In this document: positions 16,692 to 25,987 of the stretch, in pieces
How the letters are laid out: every line of letters begins with the position of its first letter
Position numbering within the stretch: the first letter of the stretch is position 1
Assembly (NCBI GenBank): GCA_937127435.1
Contig: CAKZLZ010000124.1
Location: forward strand, 28,602-92,601
Source of the DNA: an uncultured Verrucomicrobiota bacterium
Lineage (GTDB): Bacteria > Verrucomicrobiota > Kiritimatiellia > SS1-B-03-39 > UBA6053
Direction: 5' to 3'
DNA length: 64,000 nucleotides
Notes under the pieces: generated by a model
Databases searched by the model: none
What the model was told of the DNA's origin: nothing
What the model saw: only the letters and a program-made list of their open reading frames with translations
Made by a program: the position numbers and the translations under genes

Positions 16692-19091
16692 ATGGACCCT
16701 AACTCAAACTTATCCCCTTATGGCGAATACCCAAACGCCACGCCCCCCCCACCCCCACCCCAAAGTATAGGACCCGCGTCATACGGCCCCTATTCAGGTT
16801 ACGGCTATAGCGGCAACCCTTACAGCCCCGGACAGGCCAATTATGGGTACTCCGGCTACAACAAATACGGTGGGTATGATTACGGGAACCAAGCCGCGGA
16901 ATTCCTGTCTCCCCGCCGTTTAATTAAAGTTTTACGCCGCCGTTGGTTTTTAATCCTGCTCATGTTGGCATTGGGCGCCGCCTCCGCCACGCTTTACTTC
17001 TGGAAAGCCGAGCGGGTTTACCGTTCAACCGCCTTGATTGAAATGAGCGTACGTGGTTCCAAAATCATGTCCGGGGTGGTAAATCAGGAGTTTGGTAAAA
17101 GTGAAGAAGTGTTTAATACCCGACTGGGACGCTTGCGGGGAACGTTCTTTGAAATGCAGGCTGCAGAGCGCTTTAAAAGCCTCTGGAACACCTTCGGAAG
17201 ACCTACCGCTTTGGATGAAATGCCTTCCTTTGGTAAAATCAGTTATAATATGATGCGCCAGTCCCGGCTGGTACAAATCACTGCGGAAAGCAATGACTCT
17301 TTGGTGGCGGCTGTCTCCGCCAATGCGGCCGCGGAAGCTGCGGAAATTTTCTTTGAAGAGGAAAACCGTCAGTTGTCCGACAATGCGGTCCAATGGTTGA
17401 ACCGCTCCGCCGCGGTGCAAAAAGACCAATTGCAACAAACCGAAAATGCCCTGCTGAACTTCCGGAAAGAAAACAAACTCGACACCCTGCAAGCCCAACA
17501 GGATGCAGACCGTCAGTCGCTGATGACCTTGAACAGTATCCTCATTTCATATGACAATGACCTGTTAGGCGCGAAAGAATTCCTCAAATCCATCGATAGT
17601 CTTACGATTAATTTAGACGAGGGTGTGAAACTTCCAAACACCTTGCCCAATCGTGACATCATCATGATGGAGGTTCAACGCTACCGTGCCGCCTTGGCCC
17701 AGCGGGAGTTGCTGTTGGAAACCCGAACTGAACGTCACCCGGATGTGGAAAAACTGGATCTACATATCGCGGAAATCTCCCACAACATCCGCCAGGAAGT
17801 TGAACTTTCCCAAAGTAGCTTTGCCCAACAGATTGCGGTGCTTGAAGGTCAACGGAAAGCTGTGGGGGACAAAATTGAAGAGTTAACGGAAAAAGTCACC
17901 CGTCAAGAACTGCACTTGGTTGAAAAAAATTCGCAGTTAAAATCCATGATGCGTGAACGCGATGCGGCCGAAGCACAATACAACAATGTTTTGGCTCAGA
18001 TTGAACAGGCCCGCCTGGCTGCGGATGAAGACACCGCCACCTTACGGTTGGTGGAACGCGCCACTCAGGAAAAGGAGCCCGTACACCCCAAATTGATCAC
18101 CATGATGCCCTTAGGCGTCTTCGGCGGTCTCGCGCTTGGATTCATGCTGGCCCTCACCTTGGAAGCGGTGGAAGACCGGATCTTCTCCATTGCCGAATTG
18201 GAAGCGGAAATTTCCAGCCGGATTATCGGAATTGTTCCCCATATCAGTGGCGGCAAACGTGCGGATTTGGCCATGATTTCTTTGAACCAGAAATTTGGTC
18301 AGGTCGCGGAATCCTTTAATGCGGTCCGGGTAATTCTCGATCATGTAAACAACAACCGCCTGCGTGAAATCCGGGACAAAGGTCACTCCCACCCCGGTGG
18401 ACACGTGGTCATGTTCTGTTCCGCGTCTCCCAGTGAAGGTAAAACGGTCAGTGCGACCAACGTGGCGATCACTTCCGCCCGGGCAGGTCAGAAAACACTT
18501 CTCATCGACTGCGATATGCGCCGTCCGCGATTGGCAAAAGTTTTTGCTGATGGTATCGAAGCCAAAGAAGGCGAAGATGAATATCAGTACAGCCTGCTTC
18601 ACCATCTCTCTACCCACGGCGGAAAAGATTTCGAAAAGATCATCCTTCCCGGCCCGACGGATCATTTAGACCTGATGGCATCACTGGCTTCCAGTGATAT
18701 CAACCCCGCTGACCTGCTGGGTGGAAAAGACATCCGGAATCTATTGGCCTGGGCCCGTAAAAATTACGACCGGGTAATTATCGATACGCCTCCGATTGGT
18801 CTGATCTCTGACGGTTTGGTGATCTCTGCCCTCTCCGACGGCGTGGTCGCCGTATGCCGGGCGGGACAAACCCGTCACCGCGCTCTGCGTCACGTGCTTC
18901 TCCAGTTTAAAGGGGTGGGCTCGAATGTCATCGGTATTATTGTGAATGACTTCAACATGAAGAAAGCCGCTGAACCCCTCGATGTCCATTACAAAGATTT
19001 TGCGACCGGTTATGACAAATCGGTTTATAAAAATCAGGAAGTCACCGAGGCAAAAGAAGCGAAAGCCAAAGAAAAATCCGCAGACAGCTAA
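16692..19091 (+). CDS. Polysaccharide biosynthesis tyrosine autokinase (Wzz + BY-kinase domains)
   Basis: Wzz-like TM/coiled-coil region; FCSASPSEGKTVSATNVA Walker A; LLIDCDMRRPRL Walker A'; VIIDTPP Walker B; Tyr-rich N-terminus. Confidence 0.93.
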   Translation: MDPNSNLSPYGEYPNATPPPPPPQSIGPASYGPYSGYGYSGNPYSPGQANYGYSGYNKYGGYDYGNQAAEFLSPRRLIKVLRRRWFLILLMLALGAASATLYFWKAERVYRSTALIEMSVRGSKIMSGVVNQEFGKSEEVFNTRLGRLRGTFFEMQAAERFKSLWNTFGRPTALDEMPSFGKISYNMMRQSRLVQITAESNDSLVAAVSANAAAEAAEIFFEEENRQLSDNAVQWLNRSAAVQKDQLQQTENALLNFRKENKLDTLQAQQDADRQSLMTLNSILISYDNDLLGAKEFLKSIDSLTINLDEGVKLPNTLPNRDIIMMEVQRYRAALAQRELLLETRTERHPDVEKLDLHIAEISHNIRQEVELSQSSFAQQIAVLEGQRKAVGDKIEELTEKVTRQELHLVEKNSQLKSMMRERDAAEAQYNNVLAQIEQARLAADEDTATLRLVERATQEKEPVHPKLITMMPLGVFGGLALGFMLALTLEAVEDRIFSIAELEAEISSRIIGIVPHISGGKRADLAMISLNQKFGQVAESFNAVRVILDHVNNNRLREIRDKGHSHPGGHVVMFCSASPSEGKTVSATNVAITSARAGQKTLLIDCDMRRPRLAKVFADGIEAKEGEDEYQYSLLHHLSTHGGKDFEKIILPGPTDHLDLMASLASSDINPADLLGGKDIRNLLAWARKNYDRVIIDTPPIGLISDGLVISALSDGVVAVCRAGQTRHRALRHVLLQFKGVGSNVIGIIVNDFNMKKAAEPLDVHYKDFATGYDKSVYKNQEVTEAKEAKAKEKSADS

Positions 19092-19119
19092 ATTCCTGTA
19101 GCAGGGCGATTGATTCCCT

Positions 19120-20019
19120 ATGATCTTCGCCCTGCTCACTGCGATTTGCTGGTCTTTTGCAGGATTTTCTTCGTCGCGGATCTCACGGGCCTACGGCACG
19201 GCGGTTGGAAACGGATTACGGCTGTTCTTTTCAACCATCGTCCTCCTGCTCATCTGTGTCTTTAGCGGCATCAGTTTATGGCTGCCGGGTCAACCCTGGT
19301 TTATGCTGGCAGGGGTCATTCACCTTACCCTCGGAGACATTGGACTGTTTGCCGTGTACCGCCGCTTAGGTCCACGGATCGGCGTGCTTATGGTGAGCAG
19401 CCTTGCGCCGGCCACCGCCTTGCTGGGTGAGTGGGTACTCCTGGGCACCACCCTGAAACTTCAACAACTCTTTATGATTGGGGTTATTCTCGCTTTGGTC
19501 ATTTTCGCGGTGGCCCCCAGAGAACGAAGCCATCTCAGTCGACGGGAATTAAAAATCGGGATTCTCGCAGGGTTCTTTGCTGCCGTAATGCAAGGACTGT
19601 CAGCGGTCGTCAGCCGTTATGCCTACAGTCTTAGTGATATCGCCATCAGTCCCTGGTCCGCCGCATTCTCCAGAGTAAGCACCGCAACGCTGGGGGTAGG
19701 ATGCTGGATTCTATTCTTACAACTCAAAGGCCACAACCCTCTCCGAAAACCTGAAGAACTGGTCCCCCATAAAAAAATCGCCGGACATCCGGCAATCTGG
19801 ATGACGGTTTCCGTTGGCCTGGGGCCGGTTTTGGGCATTACCTGTTTAATGAAAGCATTGGAAACCACCCCCTCAGGATTGGTGCAAGCCGTTATTTCCA
19901 CCTTACCGGTGTTCATGATTCCTGTGGCGTGGATCCTCGATGGCAACGTCCCCAGCCGCCGGTCTGTACTTGCGGGCTGTGGAGCCGTCGGCATGACCGC
20001 CTGGCTGATTATGATTTAA
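19120..20019 (+). CDS. EamA/DMT family transporter
   Basis: About 10 hydrophobic segments with EamA-like internal duplication. Confidence 0.87.
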   Translation: MIFALLTAICWSFAGFSSSRISRAYGTAVGNGLRLFFSTIVLLLICVFSGISLWLPGQPWFMLAGVIHLTLGDIGLFAVYRRLGPRIGVLMVSSLAPATALLGEWVLLGTTLKLQQLFMIGVILALVIFAVAPRERSHLSRRELKIGILAGFFAAVMQGLSAVVSRYAYSLSDIAISPWSAAFSRVSTATLGVGCWILFLQLKGHNPLRKPEELVPHKKIAGHPAIWMTVSVGLGPVLGITCLMKALETTPSGLVQAVISTLPVFMIPVAWILDGNVPSRRSVLAGCGAVGMTAWLIMI

Positions 20020-20140
20020 ATGACTCGACGTCATCCTCCATTATTCCATGGGCCACTCACCAGCAGACATAAGGCCCGTCTGCTCTTTCATTCCGTTTTG
20101 ATTTGCTCCAATTCCCCCCGCCCGTTATGATAGCGCGCAT

Positions 20141-20866
20141 ATGACAGATGCACCCACCCGCTATAAACGTATTTTACTAAAATTGAGTGGTGAAACGCTA
20201 CTCAATCCCATTACCCACATGAACCTGGATGCGGATGTAATCCGTAAAGTGGCCCTCCAAATCCAAGCCGTACGTGACCGGGGGGTTGAAATAGCCCTGG
20301 TGGTGGGTGGCGGAAACATTTATCGGGGTCTTTCCGGTGAAAAACACGGGATCAGCCGCTCCCAGGGAGATTACATGGGGATGCTTGCCACCTGTATCAA
20401 CTCTCTGGCCCTCCAAGCCAGTTTAGAACAAATCGGTGTCGAAACCCGCGTGATGTCCGCCATTACCATGCCCCGGGTAGCGGAACCTTTTATTTTACGG
20501 CGCGCCACCCGACATCTGAGTAAAGGCCGGGTGGTAATTTTCGCAGCCGGTACGGGAAATCCCTTTTTCACCACTGACAGTGCTGCCGCCCTGCGGGCCT
20601 CAGAAATCGGTGCGGACTGCCTCATGAAAGGCACCAAAGTTGACGGCATCTACGATAAAGATCCGGTAGAATACCCCGACGCAAAACGCTATGACAATCT
20701 CACCTACCAGGAAGCCATCTCCAGACAGCTGAAAGTCATGGACACCGCGGCTTTTTCCCTGTGTCAGGAAAACCACATTCCCATTGTCGTATTTGACTTT
20801 TTTAAGCAGGATGAACTCAAAAGAGTCATCGACGGTGAAAATGTAGGCACCCGAATTCAAGAATAA
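20141..20866 (+). CDS. pyrH: UMP kinase
   Basis: YKRILLKLSGETL, VVGGGNIYRG, GTGNPFFTTDSAAALRA. Confidence 0.98.
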   Translation: MTDAPTRYKRILLKLSGETLLNPITHMNLDADVIRKVALQIQAVRDRGVEIALVVGGGNIYRGLSGEKHGISRSQGDYMGMLATCINSLALQASLEQIGVETRVMSAITMPRVAEPFILRRATRHLSKGRVVIFAAGTGNPFFTTDSAAALRASEIGADCLMKGTKVDGIYDKDPVEYPDAKRYDNLTYQEAISRQLKVMDTAAFSLCQENHIPIVVFDFFKQDELKRVIDGENVGTRIQE

Positions 20867-20883
20867 GTACTCAGGAGATAGAT

Positions 20884-21447
20884 ATGGATGATTTAGAAAT
20901 GATCGGCTTGGAAGCTGAAGAAAAAATGCAGAAAGCACTGGGATTCCTCAAAGAGGAACTCTCCGGCCTGAGTACAGGCAAAGCCAGTCCGGCCATGGTG
21001 GATAAAATTACGGTGGACTACTACGGCTCCCCCACCCGCATTCAACAACTGGGTAATATTTCCATTCCCGAACCCCGTATGTTGGTCATCACTCCTTTCG
21101 ACCCCTCCAGTCTGGGTGAAATCAACAAAGCGATTTTGGCGGCAAATATTGGCGTCACCCCCATGAACGACGGTCGCATCATCCGGATTCCGGTTCCTGA
21201 GCTCAGTGAAGAGCGACGGAAAGAAATGGTTAAAATCGCCAGTAGAAATGCCGAAGAACAGCGCATCGCCATTCGAAATATCCGGAGAGATGCAAATGAC
21301 ACCGTGAAAGGCCTCGAAAAATCAGGCGATATTACCGAAGATGATCGGGACCTGAGTCTGGGTGAAGTTCAAAAACTCACTGACAAATACGTCAAAGAAA
21401 TTGACGATGCTTTGGCGTCAAAAGAGAAAGATATCCTTGCAGATTAA
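20884..21447 (+). CDS. frr: Ribosome recycling factor
   Basis: ELSGLSTGKASPAMVDKITVDYYGSPTRIQQLGNIS; IRRDANDTVKGLEKSGDITEDD. Confidence 0.98.
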   Translation: MDDLEMIGLEAEEKMQKALGFLKEELSGLSTGKASPAMVDKITVDYYGSPTRIQQLGNISIPEPRMLVITPFDPSSLGEINKAILAANIGVTPMNDGRIIRIPVPELSEERRKEMVKIASRNAEEQRIAIRNIRRDANDTVKGLEKSGDITEDDRDLSLGEVQKLTDKYVKEIDDALASKEKDILAD

Positions 21448-21539
21448 AGGCCTCTTACCCTATTCAGGGTAAATAACATGTAATATTCGTCATATTCTTC
21501 CCTTGATCTTTTGGGTTTTTACCAAAATAATAGAAGAGT

Positions 21540-21875
21540 ATGAAAAATCTAAAGGAAGGCTTCACCCTGTTGGAGATCATGATCGTGGTCATGATCTTGG
21601 GGATGCTTGCGACCCTCAGCTTTCCTTCATACAAAAAAGCCAGGGACAATGCCCGGCGAACGGTTTGCATCAACAACCTTCGAATCCTTCAACACGCCGC
21701 CGACCGCTACTTGTTTGAGCGGCCCGGGTTGACGGAGATCGTTCCCGCAGATCTGGATGACTATTACTCAAACAATCATCGGCCCGAGTGTCCCGACCAC
21801 GGCACCTACACCATTGAAGTGAATGGAGATGCAAACGCAAAGTGCGATTACGGATTTGGGCACCAACTAAATTAG
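21540..21875 (+). CDS. Prepilin-type N-terminal cleavage/methylation domain protein
   Basis: KEGFTLLEIMIVVMILGMLATLSFPSYKKAR. Confidence 0.93.
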   Translation: MKNLKEGFTLLEIMIVVMILGMLATLSFPSYKKARDNARRTVCINNLRILQHAADRYLFERPGLTEIVPADLDDYYSNNHRPECPDHGTYTIEVNGDANAKCDYGFGHQLN

Positions 21876-21921
21876 CCTATTTCTTTGTTCATTTCCTTGG
21901 AAATTCCGCTAGGTATTTCCC

Positions 21922-24168
21922 ATGCCCCTTTCTCTAAACCAGAGACTCATCGAGAGTTATACGTCTCAACCTTCCCGTCTACCCGATCAGATCCGAAAGA
22001 ACTTAACGGAAATCTGGGGCGAACAGGATTTGGTTCTCTACGCAATGGCGGACCTGGATGCGGAGCTACATTTACAGGAACAGTGGGTGGTTTTAGGCAG
22101 CCGGGATCTTTGCTTTATCCGGATGGAATCCTCTGCGGAAACCCGGTGCAAAATCCCCCGGTCTGAAATTTCCACCATCCATGAAACCGCGGACATCAGC
22201 GGATACCGTTGGCGGATTATGGGGAAAGATAAAACCCGTCCTCCCCTCATTGAAATCCATTTTAGCCGGCGGCAACAACGTTGCTTGGAAAATATTCGCC
22301 TGATGTTGGAGGCCGATGCCCCTTCAACGACCGATTCGGAATTGGCCGACCGGGCATACAGCAGCTCTCTCTCAGAACCCATTCGGGATGCCCAGGCGAC
22401 CATACGTGGAGATCAAAAAGCCGTCATCTGGCGCCTGCTTACCTACCTGAAGCCCTACAAAAAGGATGTATGGATTGGGGGAATGGCAGCCGTTTTTCTA
22501 ACCGCCTTAAGCCTGGTCCCGCCCAGAATTTCCGGACTGCTGATCGATGGCATCGAGTCCCGGACCTCCACCAATGCGCTCTGGAAGTATATTGGATTCC
22601 TTACCGGAGCTTATATTCTCCACACCTTTTTTGTCTGGGTACGCCTGAGCCGTATGGCCTACATGGGCGAACGGGTGGCCCATGACATCCGCACCCAGGT
22701 TTACGCCCATCTACAAACCCTGAGTTTACGCTTCTTCACCCGCAAGCAAACCGGGTCCATCATTTCCCGCTGCTCTTCCGACACCGACCGCCTCTGGGAT
22801 TTCATCGCCTTCGGGGTGATTGAAGTCGCCCTTTCGGTTCTTATGCTCCTGGGACTGGGAACCGTGCTCATGATGCTGGACTGGCGCTTAGGCCTTTTAC
22901 TCACCTTGCCCGTCCCCTTCATCCTGTTTTCCTTCGTGGTACACGGAAGAAAAATGCAGCACATTTACCTCAAAGCATTCCGGAAATGGTCGGATCTCAC
23001 TTCGGTGCTCTCCGGCACCATTCCGGGCATTCGGGTGGTCAAAGCCTTTCATCAGGAAGAACGGGAAACCAAACGTTTTCTGCACTGCAACGATGACTGT
23101 TTGCATAGCTTCACCCAGGTGCACAAGGTATGGACCAAATTCTGGCCTTCACTCACCTTCTGTTTTCATGTCATCACCCTCGCTGTTTACTTTTTTGCAC
23201 TTCCCCGCCTGACCGGAGAAGCCGTACCCGCCATCAGCATTGGAACTTTTGTCACCTTTCTGCTGTATGCCGGGATGTTCATGCAGCCCCTGCAAACCAT
23301 CGGACAAATGACCCGCATGATGAACCGCGCGGTCAGTTCCGCCCACCGCATCTTTGAGATTCTGGATACCGAACCGCATATCCCTGAAAATGTGAATCAG
23401 TTAAAAATCCCCCGCCTTGATGGTAAAATTCAATTCGAAAATGTGCGGTTTTCATACGACGGGGTTCGACAGGTCATTAAAGACATCTCCTTCGAACTTC
23501 AACCCGGGGAAATGGTGGGCCTGGTCGGTCCTTCCGGCGCGGGAAAAAGCACCCTGATTCAGTTGATGGTCCGCTTTTATGACCCCAGCGCAGGACGTAT
23601 CCTTATTGACGGTCATGAACTTCGCGAACTCGATATGGGGAGCTACCGGACGCAGGTGGGCATGGTGCTTCAGGAACCTTACCTTTTCCATGGCTCGATT
23701 CGTGAAAACATCGCCTACGGCATGGAGGATGCCAGCCCCGGATCTATCGTCGAAGCCGCCAGGGCCGCCCATGCCCACGAATTTATCTGCAAACTGCCTC
23801 AGGCCTATGAAACCGTCATCGGAGAACGGGGACAAACGCTGTCCGGCGGAGAACGTCAACGAATTTCTATTGCCAGAGCCATCCTGCATAATCCGCGCAT
23901 CCTCATTCTGGACGAAGCCACTTCCAATGTGGACACCGAAACCGAACGTAAAATTCAAGACGCGCTCGACCAACTCATTTCCGGCCGCACCGTCATTGCC
24001 ATCGCCCACCGCCTCTCCACCCTCCGCCGGGCGGACCGGCTTCTGGTGCTCAAAGATGGCAAACTTGTAGAAAGCGGTAGCCATGAGGAACTCTTGAAAA
24101 AAGAAGCTGGCGTCTTCAAAGGACTTTACGACATGCAACAGGAACTCCACCAAACCTTTGTGATTTAA
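21922..24168 (+). CDS. ABC transporter, fused permease/ATPase with extra N-terminal domain
   Basis: GLVGPSGAGKSTLIQLMVRFYDP, LSGGERQRISIARAIL, LILDEATSNVDTETE; six-TM core. Confidence 0.95.
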   Translation: MPLSLNQRLIESYTSQPSRLPDQIRKNLTEIWGEQDLVLYAMADLDAELHLQEQWVVLGSRDLCFIRMESSAETRCKIPRSEISTIHETADISGYRWRIMGKDKTRPPLIEIHFSRRQQRCLENIRLMLEADAPSTTDSELADRAYSSSLSEPIRDAQATIRGDQKAVIWRLLTYLKPYKKDVWIGGMAAVFLTALSLVPPRISGLLIDGIESRTSTNALWKYIGFLTGAYILHTFFVWVRLSRMAYMGERVAHDIRTQVYAHLQTLSLRFFTRKQTGSIISRCSSDTDRLWDFIAFGVIEVALSVLMLLGLGTVLMMLDWRLGLLLTLPVPFILFSFVVHGRKMQHIYLKAFRKWSDLTSVLSGTIPGIRVVKAFHQEERETKRFLHCNDDCLHSFTQVHKVWTKFWPSLTFCFHVITLAVYFFALPRLTGEAVPAISIGTFVTFLLYAGMFMQPLQTIGQMTRMMNRAVSSAHRIFEILDTEPHIPENVNQLKIPRLDGKIQFENVRFSYDGVRQVIKDISFELQPGEMVGLVGPSGAGKSTLIQLMVRFYDPSAGRILIDGHELRELDMGSYRTQVGMVLQEPYLFHGSIRENIAYGMEDASPGSIVEAARAAHAHEFICKLPQAYETVIGERGQTLSGGERQRISIARAILHNPRILILDEATSNVDTETERKIQDALDQLISGRTVIAIAHRLSTLRRADRLLVLKDGKLVESGSHEELLKKEAGVFKGLYDMQQELHQTFVI

Positions 24169-24171
24169 ATC

Positions 24172-24633
24172 ATGTCAAAACCGACACTCATTCACCTCCC
24201 GGACGGCCAATTGGCCCTGCAAACTGAACATGGTCCCGAAGCTGTGCAGATCTCCCCCTGCTTTCCATGGACGGCCCCCGGGAAATTTCTCTCCTTACGG
24301 AATAGTGAGGGCGAAGAGTTGTGCTTTCTGGAGAGCCCCGAAGTTTTGGATGAAGCTTCCCGAAAACTCCTGGAGCAGGAGATCGCCCAAAGCACAGGTA
24401 CTTTCCTGATTACATCTATTCAAACGTTGAAAAAAGAAATCGAATTACGCTGTTGGGAAGTGACCACTTCACGCGGCCCCCGCAGCTTTCAGACCGAATT
24501 GGATGAATGGCCGCGGGCATTACCGGACGGTTCTTTTTTGATTGAGGATTTATTCGGAGACCTGTATGTGATTTCGTCATTGGACAAACTGGATCCGGTC
24601 AGCGCGAAACTCTTCTGGCCCCTTATTGGATAA
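24172..24633 (+). CDS. DUF1854 domain protein
   Basis: Short ORF 4 nt after the ABC transporter; EDLFGDLYVISSLDKLDPVSAKLFWPLIG C-terminus resembles DUF1854. Confidence 0.8.
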   Translation: MSKPTLIHLPDGQLALQTEHGPEAVQISPCFPWTAPGKFLSLRNSEGEELCFLESPEVLDEASRKLLEQEIAQSTGTFLITSIQTLKKEIELRCWEVTTSRGPRSFQTELDEWPRALPDGSFLIEDLFGDLYVISSLDKLDPVSAKLFWPLIG

Positions 24634-24716
24634 TGATCGCGAAATTGCATCCGGCGCCAGACATCACCCCGATGGGTAAAATATTCCATCTTCAACCCCC
24701 TCAATCCTTATAACCC

Positions 24717-25496
24717 ATGTATTTCGACTCCCATTTTCATTTAGATCATTTTGCCCTGAAAGAATGTATTCCCGAAATGCTCGGGAACGCCAAAGAGGCG
24801 GGCGTGAATCAAATGTTGGCAATTGGAGGAAGTGATCCGGCCAATCAACTTGCCTTTGAAACCGCAAAGCAACATCCGGAGCACATGTGGTGCAGCGCCG
24901 GGTATGACCGTGACCTGGCACCGGGCTGGGATGGAGATCTGAGCCGTCTGCGTCCATTGCTGGGCGAAGAAAAAGTCGTGGCCGTGGGCGAATGTGGCAT
25001 CGATTATTTTCATAACATCGGAACCCCCGAAGAGCAGAAACGACTGTTTGGTTCCATGATAGAACTCGCATGCGAATTTAAAAAACCGGTGGTAGTCCAC
25101 AGCCGTGAAGCTGACGAAGACACTTTGAACATGCTCACCGAACTGAGCCGGAATTGGCCCGATTCCTCACGTTGCTGCGCTGTTTTACATTGTTTCACCG
25201 GCGATGTGGATTTTGCAAAAAAGATTTTGAATCTCAATCTCATGATCAGCTTCAGCGGCATTGTAAGTTTCAACAATGCCGCCTCGATTCGCGAAGCGGC
25301 CGCCATCGTCCCGGCCGACAGAATTCTCATTGAAACTGACAGCCCCTACCTTGCACCCGTCCCCCACCGCGGCAAACGAAACGAACCCGCTTTCGTGCCC
25401 CATGTTGCAGAAGTCCTCGCCAAGGTTCGTGATTGTACTCCCGAAGAAATCGGAAATCAATGTACGCAAAACACCTGTCATTTCTTGTCAATTTAA
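24717..25496 (+). CDS. TatD family hydrolase
   Basis: DSHFHLD, VGECGIDYFHN, VVHSREADEDT, LIETDSPYLAP. Confidence 0.96.
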   Translation: MYFDSHFHLDHFALKECIPEMLGNAKEAGVNQMLAIGGSDPANQLAFETAKQHPEHMWCSAGYDRDLAPGWDGDLSRLRPLLGEEKVVAVGECGIDYFHNIGTPEEQKRLFGSMIELACEFKKPVVVHSREADEDTLNMLTELSRNWPDSSRCCAVLHCFTGDVDFAKKILNLNLMISFSGIVSFNNAASIREAAAIVPADRILIETDSPYLAPVPHRGKRNEPAFVPHVAEVLAKVRDCTPEEIGNQCTQNTCHFLSI

Positions 25497-25540
25497 TAAA
25501 TTTTGATTAAAGATTCAGCATTGTAGCTCCGCTATCAAAC

Positions 25541-25936
25541 ATGCCCACCCATCTCTTCCATTTTATACGCAATTCGATGCCTCTACTCTTTGTGGTCTTT
25601 GCACTACAATTGGAGATCGTACAAATGGGTGCATGGGCCACCATGATACGTGACTATTCAGAAGGGAGCAGCCTCAAGTTGGCGGTAGCAGATACCTTTA
25701 GCGGGGAAAGGCCTTGTGAAAAATGCATGCAACTCACCCGAAACCAAACCGGCAGCTCCAACCCTTCCGAAATTACGGCGTCCTCCTCCGTCCCCCCCGA
25801 AGTAGAGTTTCTTGCTCCATTACGCCTCCCCCCTCCGCCTCAGGGGAGAAACCGGTTTTCTATTGAATCCTTCCTGAACGCGAAAACACTCAATCTGCGT
25901 CCCCCCACACCCCCTCCCCGATTTTTCTTAAGTTAA
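25541..25936 (+). CDS. Small hypothetical protein preceding TonB receptor (CxxC)
   Basis: Hydrophobic N-terminus and GERPCEKCMQL motif; 52 nt upstream of the receptor start. Confidence 0.6.
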   Translation: MPTHLFHFIRNSMPLLFVVFALQLEIVQMGAWATMIRDYSEGSSLKLAVADTFSGERPCEKCMQLTRNQTGSSNPSEITASSSVPPEVEFLAPLRLPPPPQGRNRFSIESFLNAKTLNLRPPTPPPRFFLS

Positions 25937-25987
25937 CTTTCCTGTCACCGAAAGGTGCGAAACTTTTACCCAACTTTAAGAAAAATT

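Noticed and set aside
24664-25071. 135-aa minus-strand ORF
   Set aside because: Antisense to tatD-family hydrolase, with no recognisable features.
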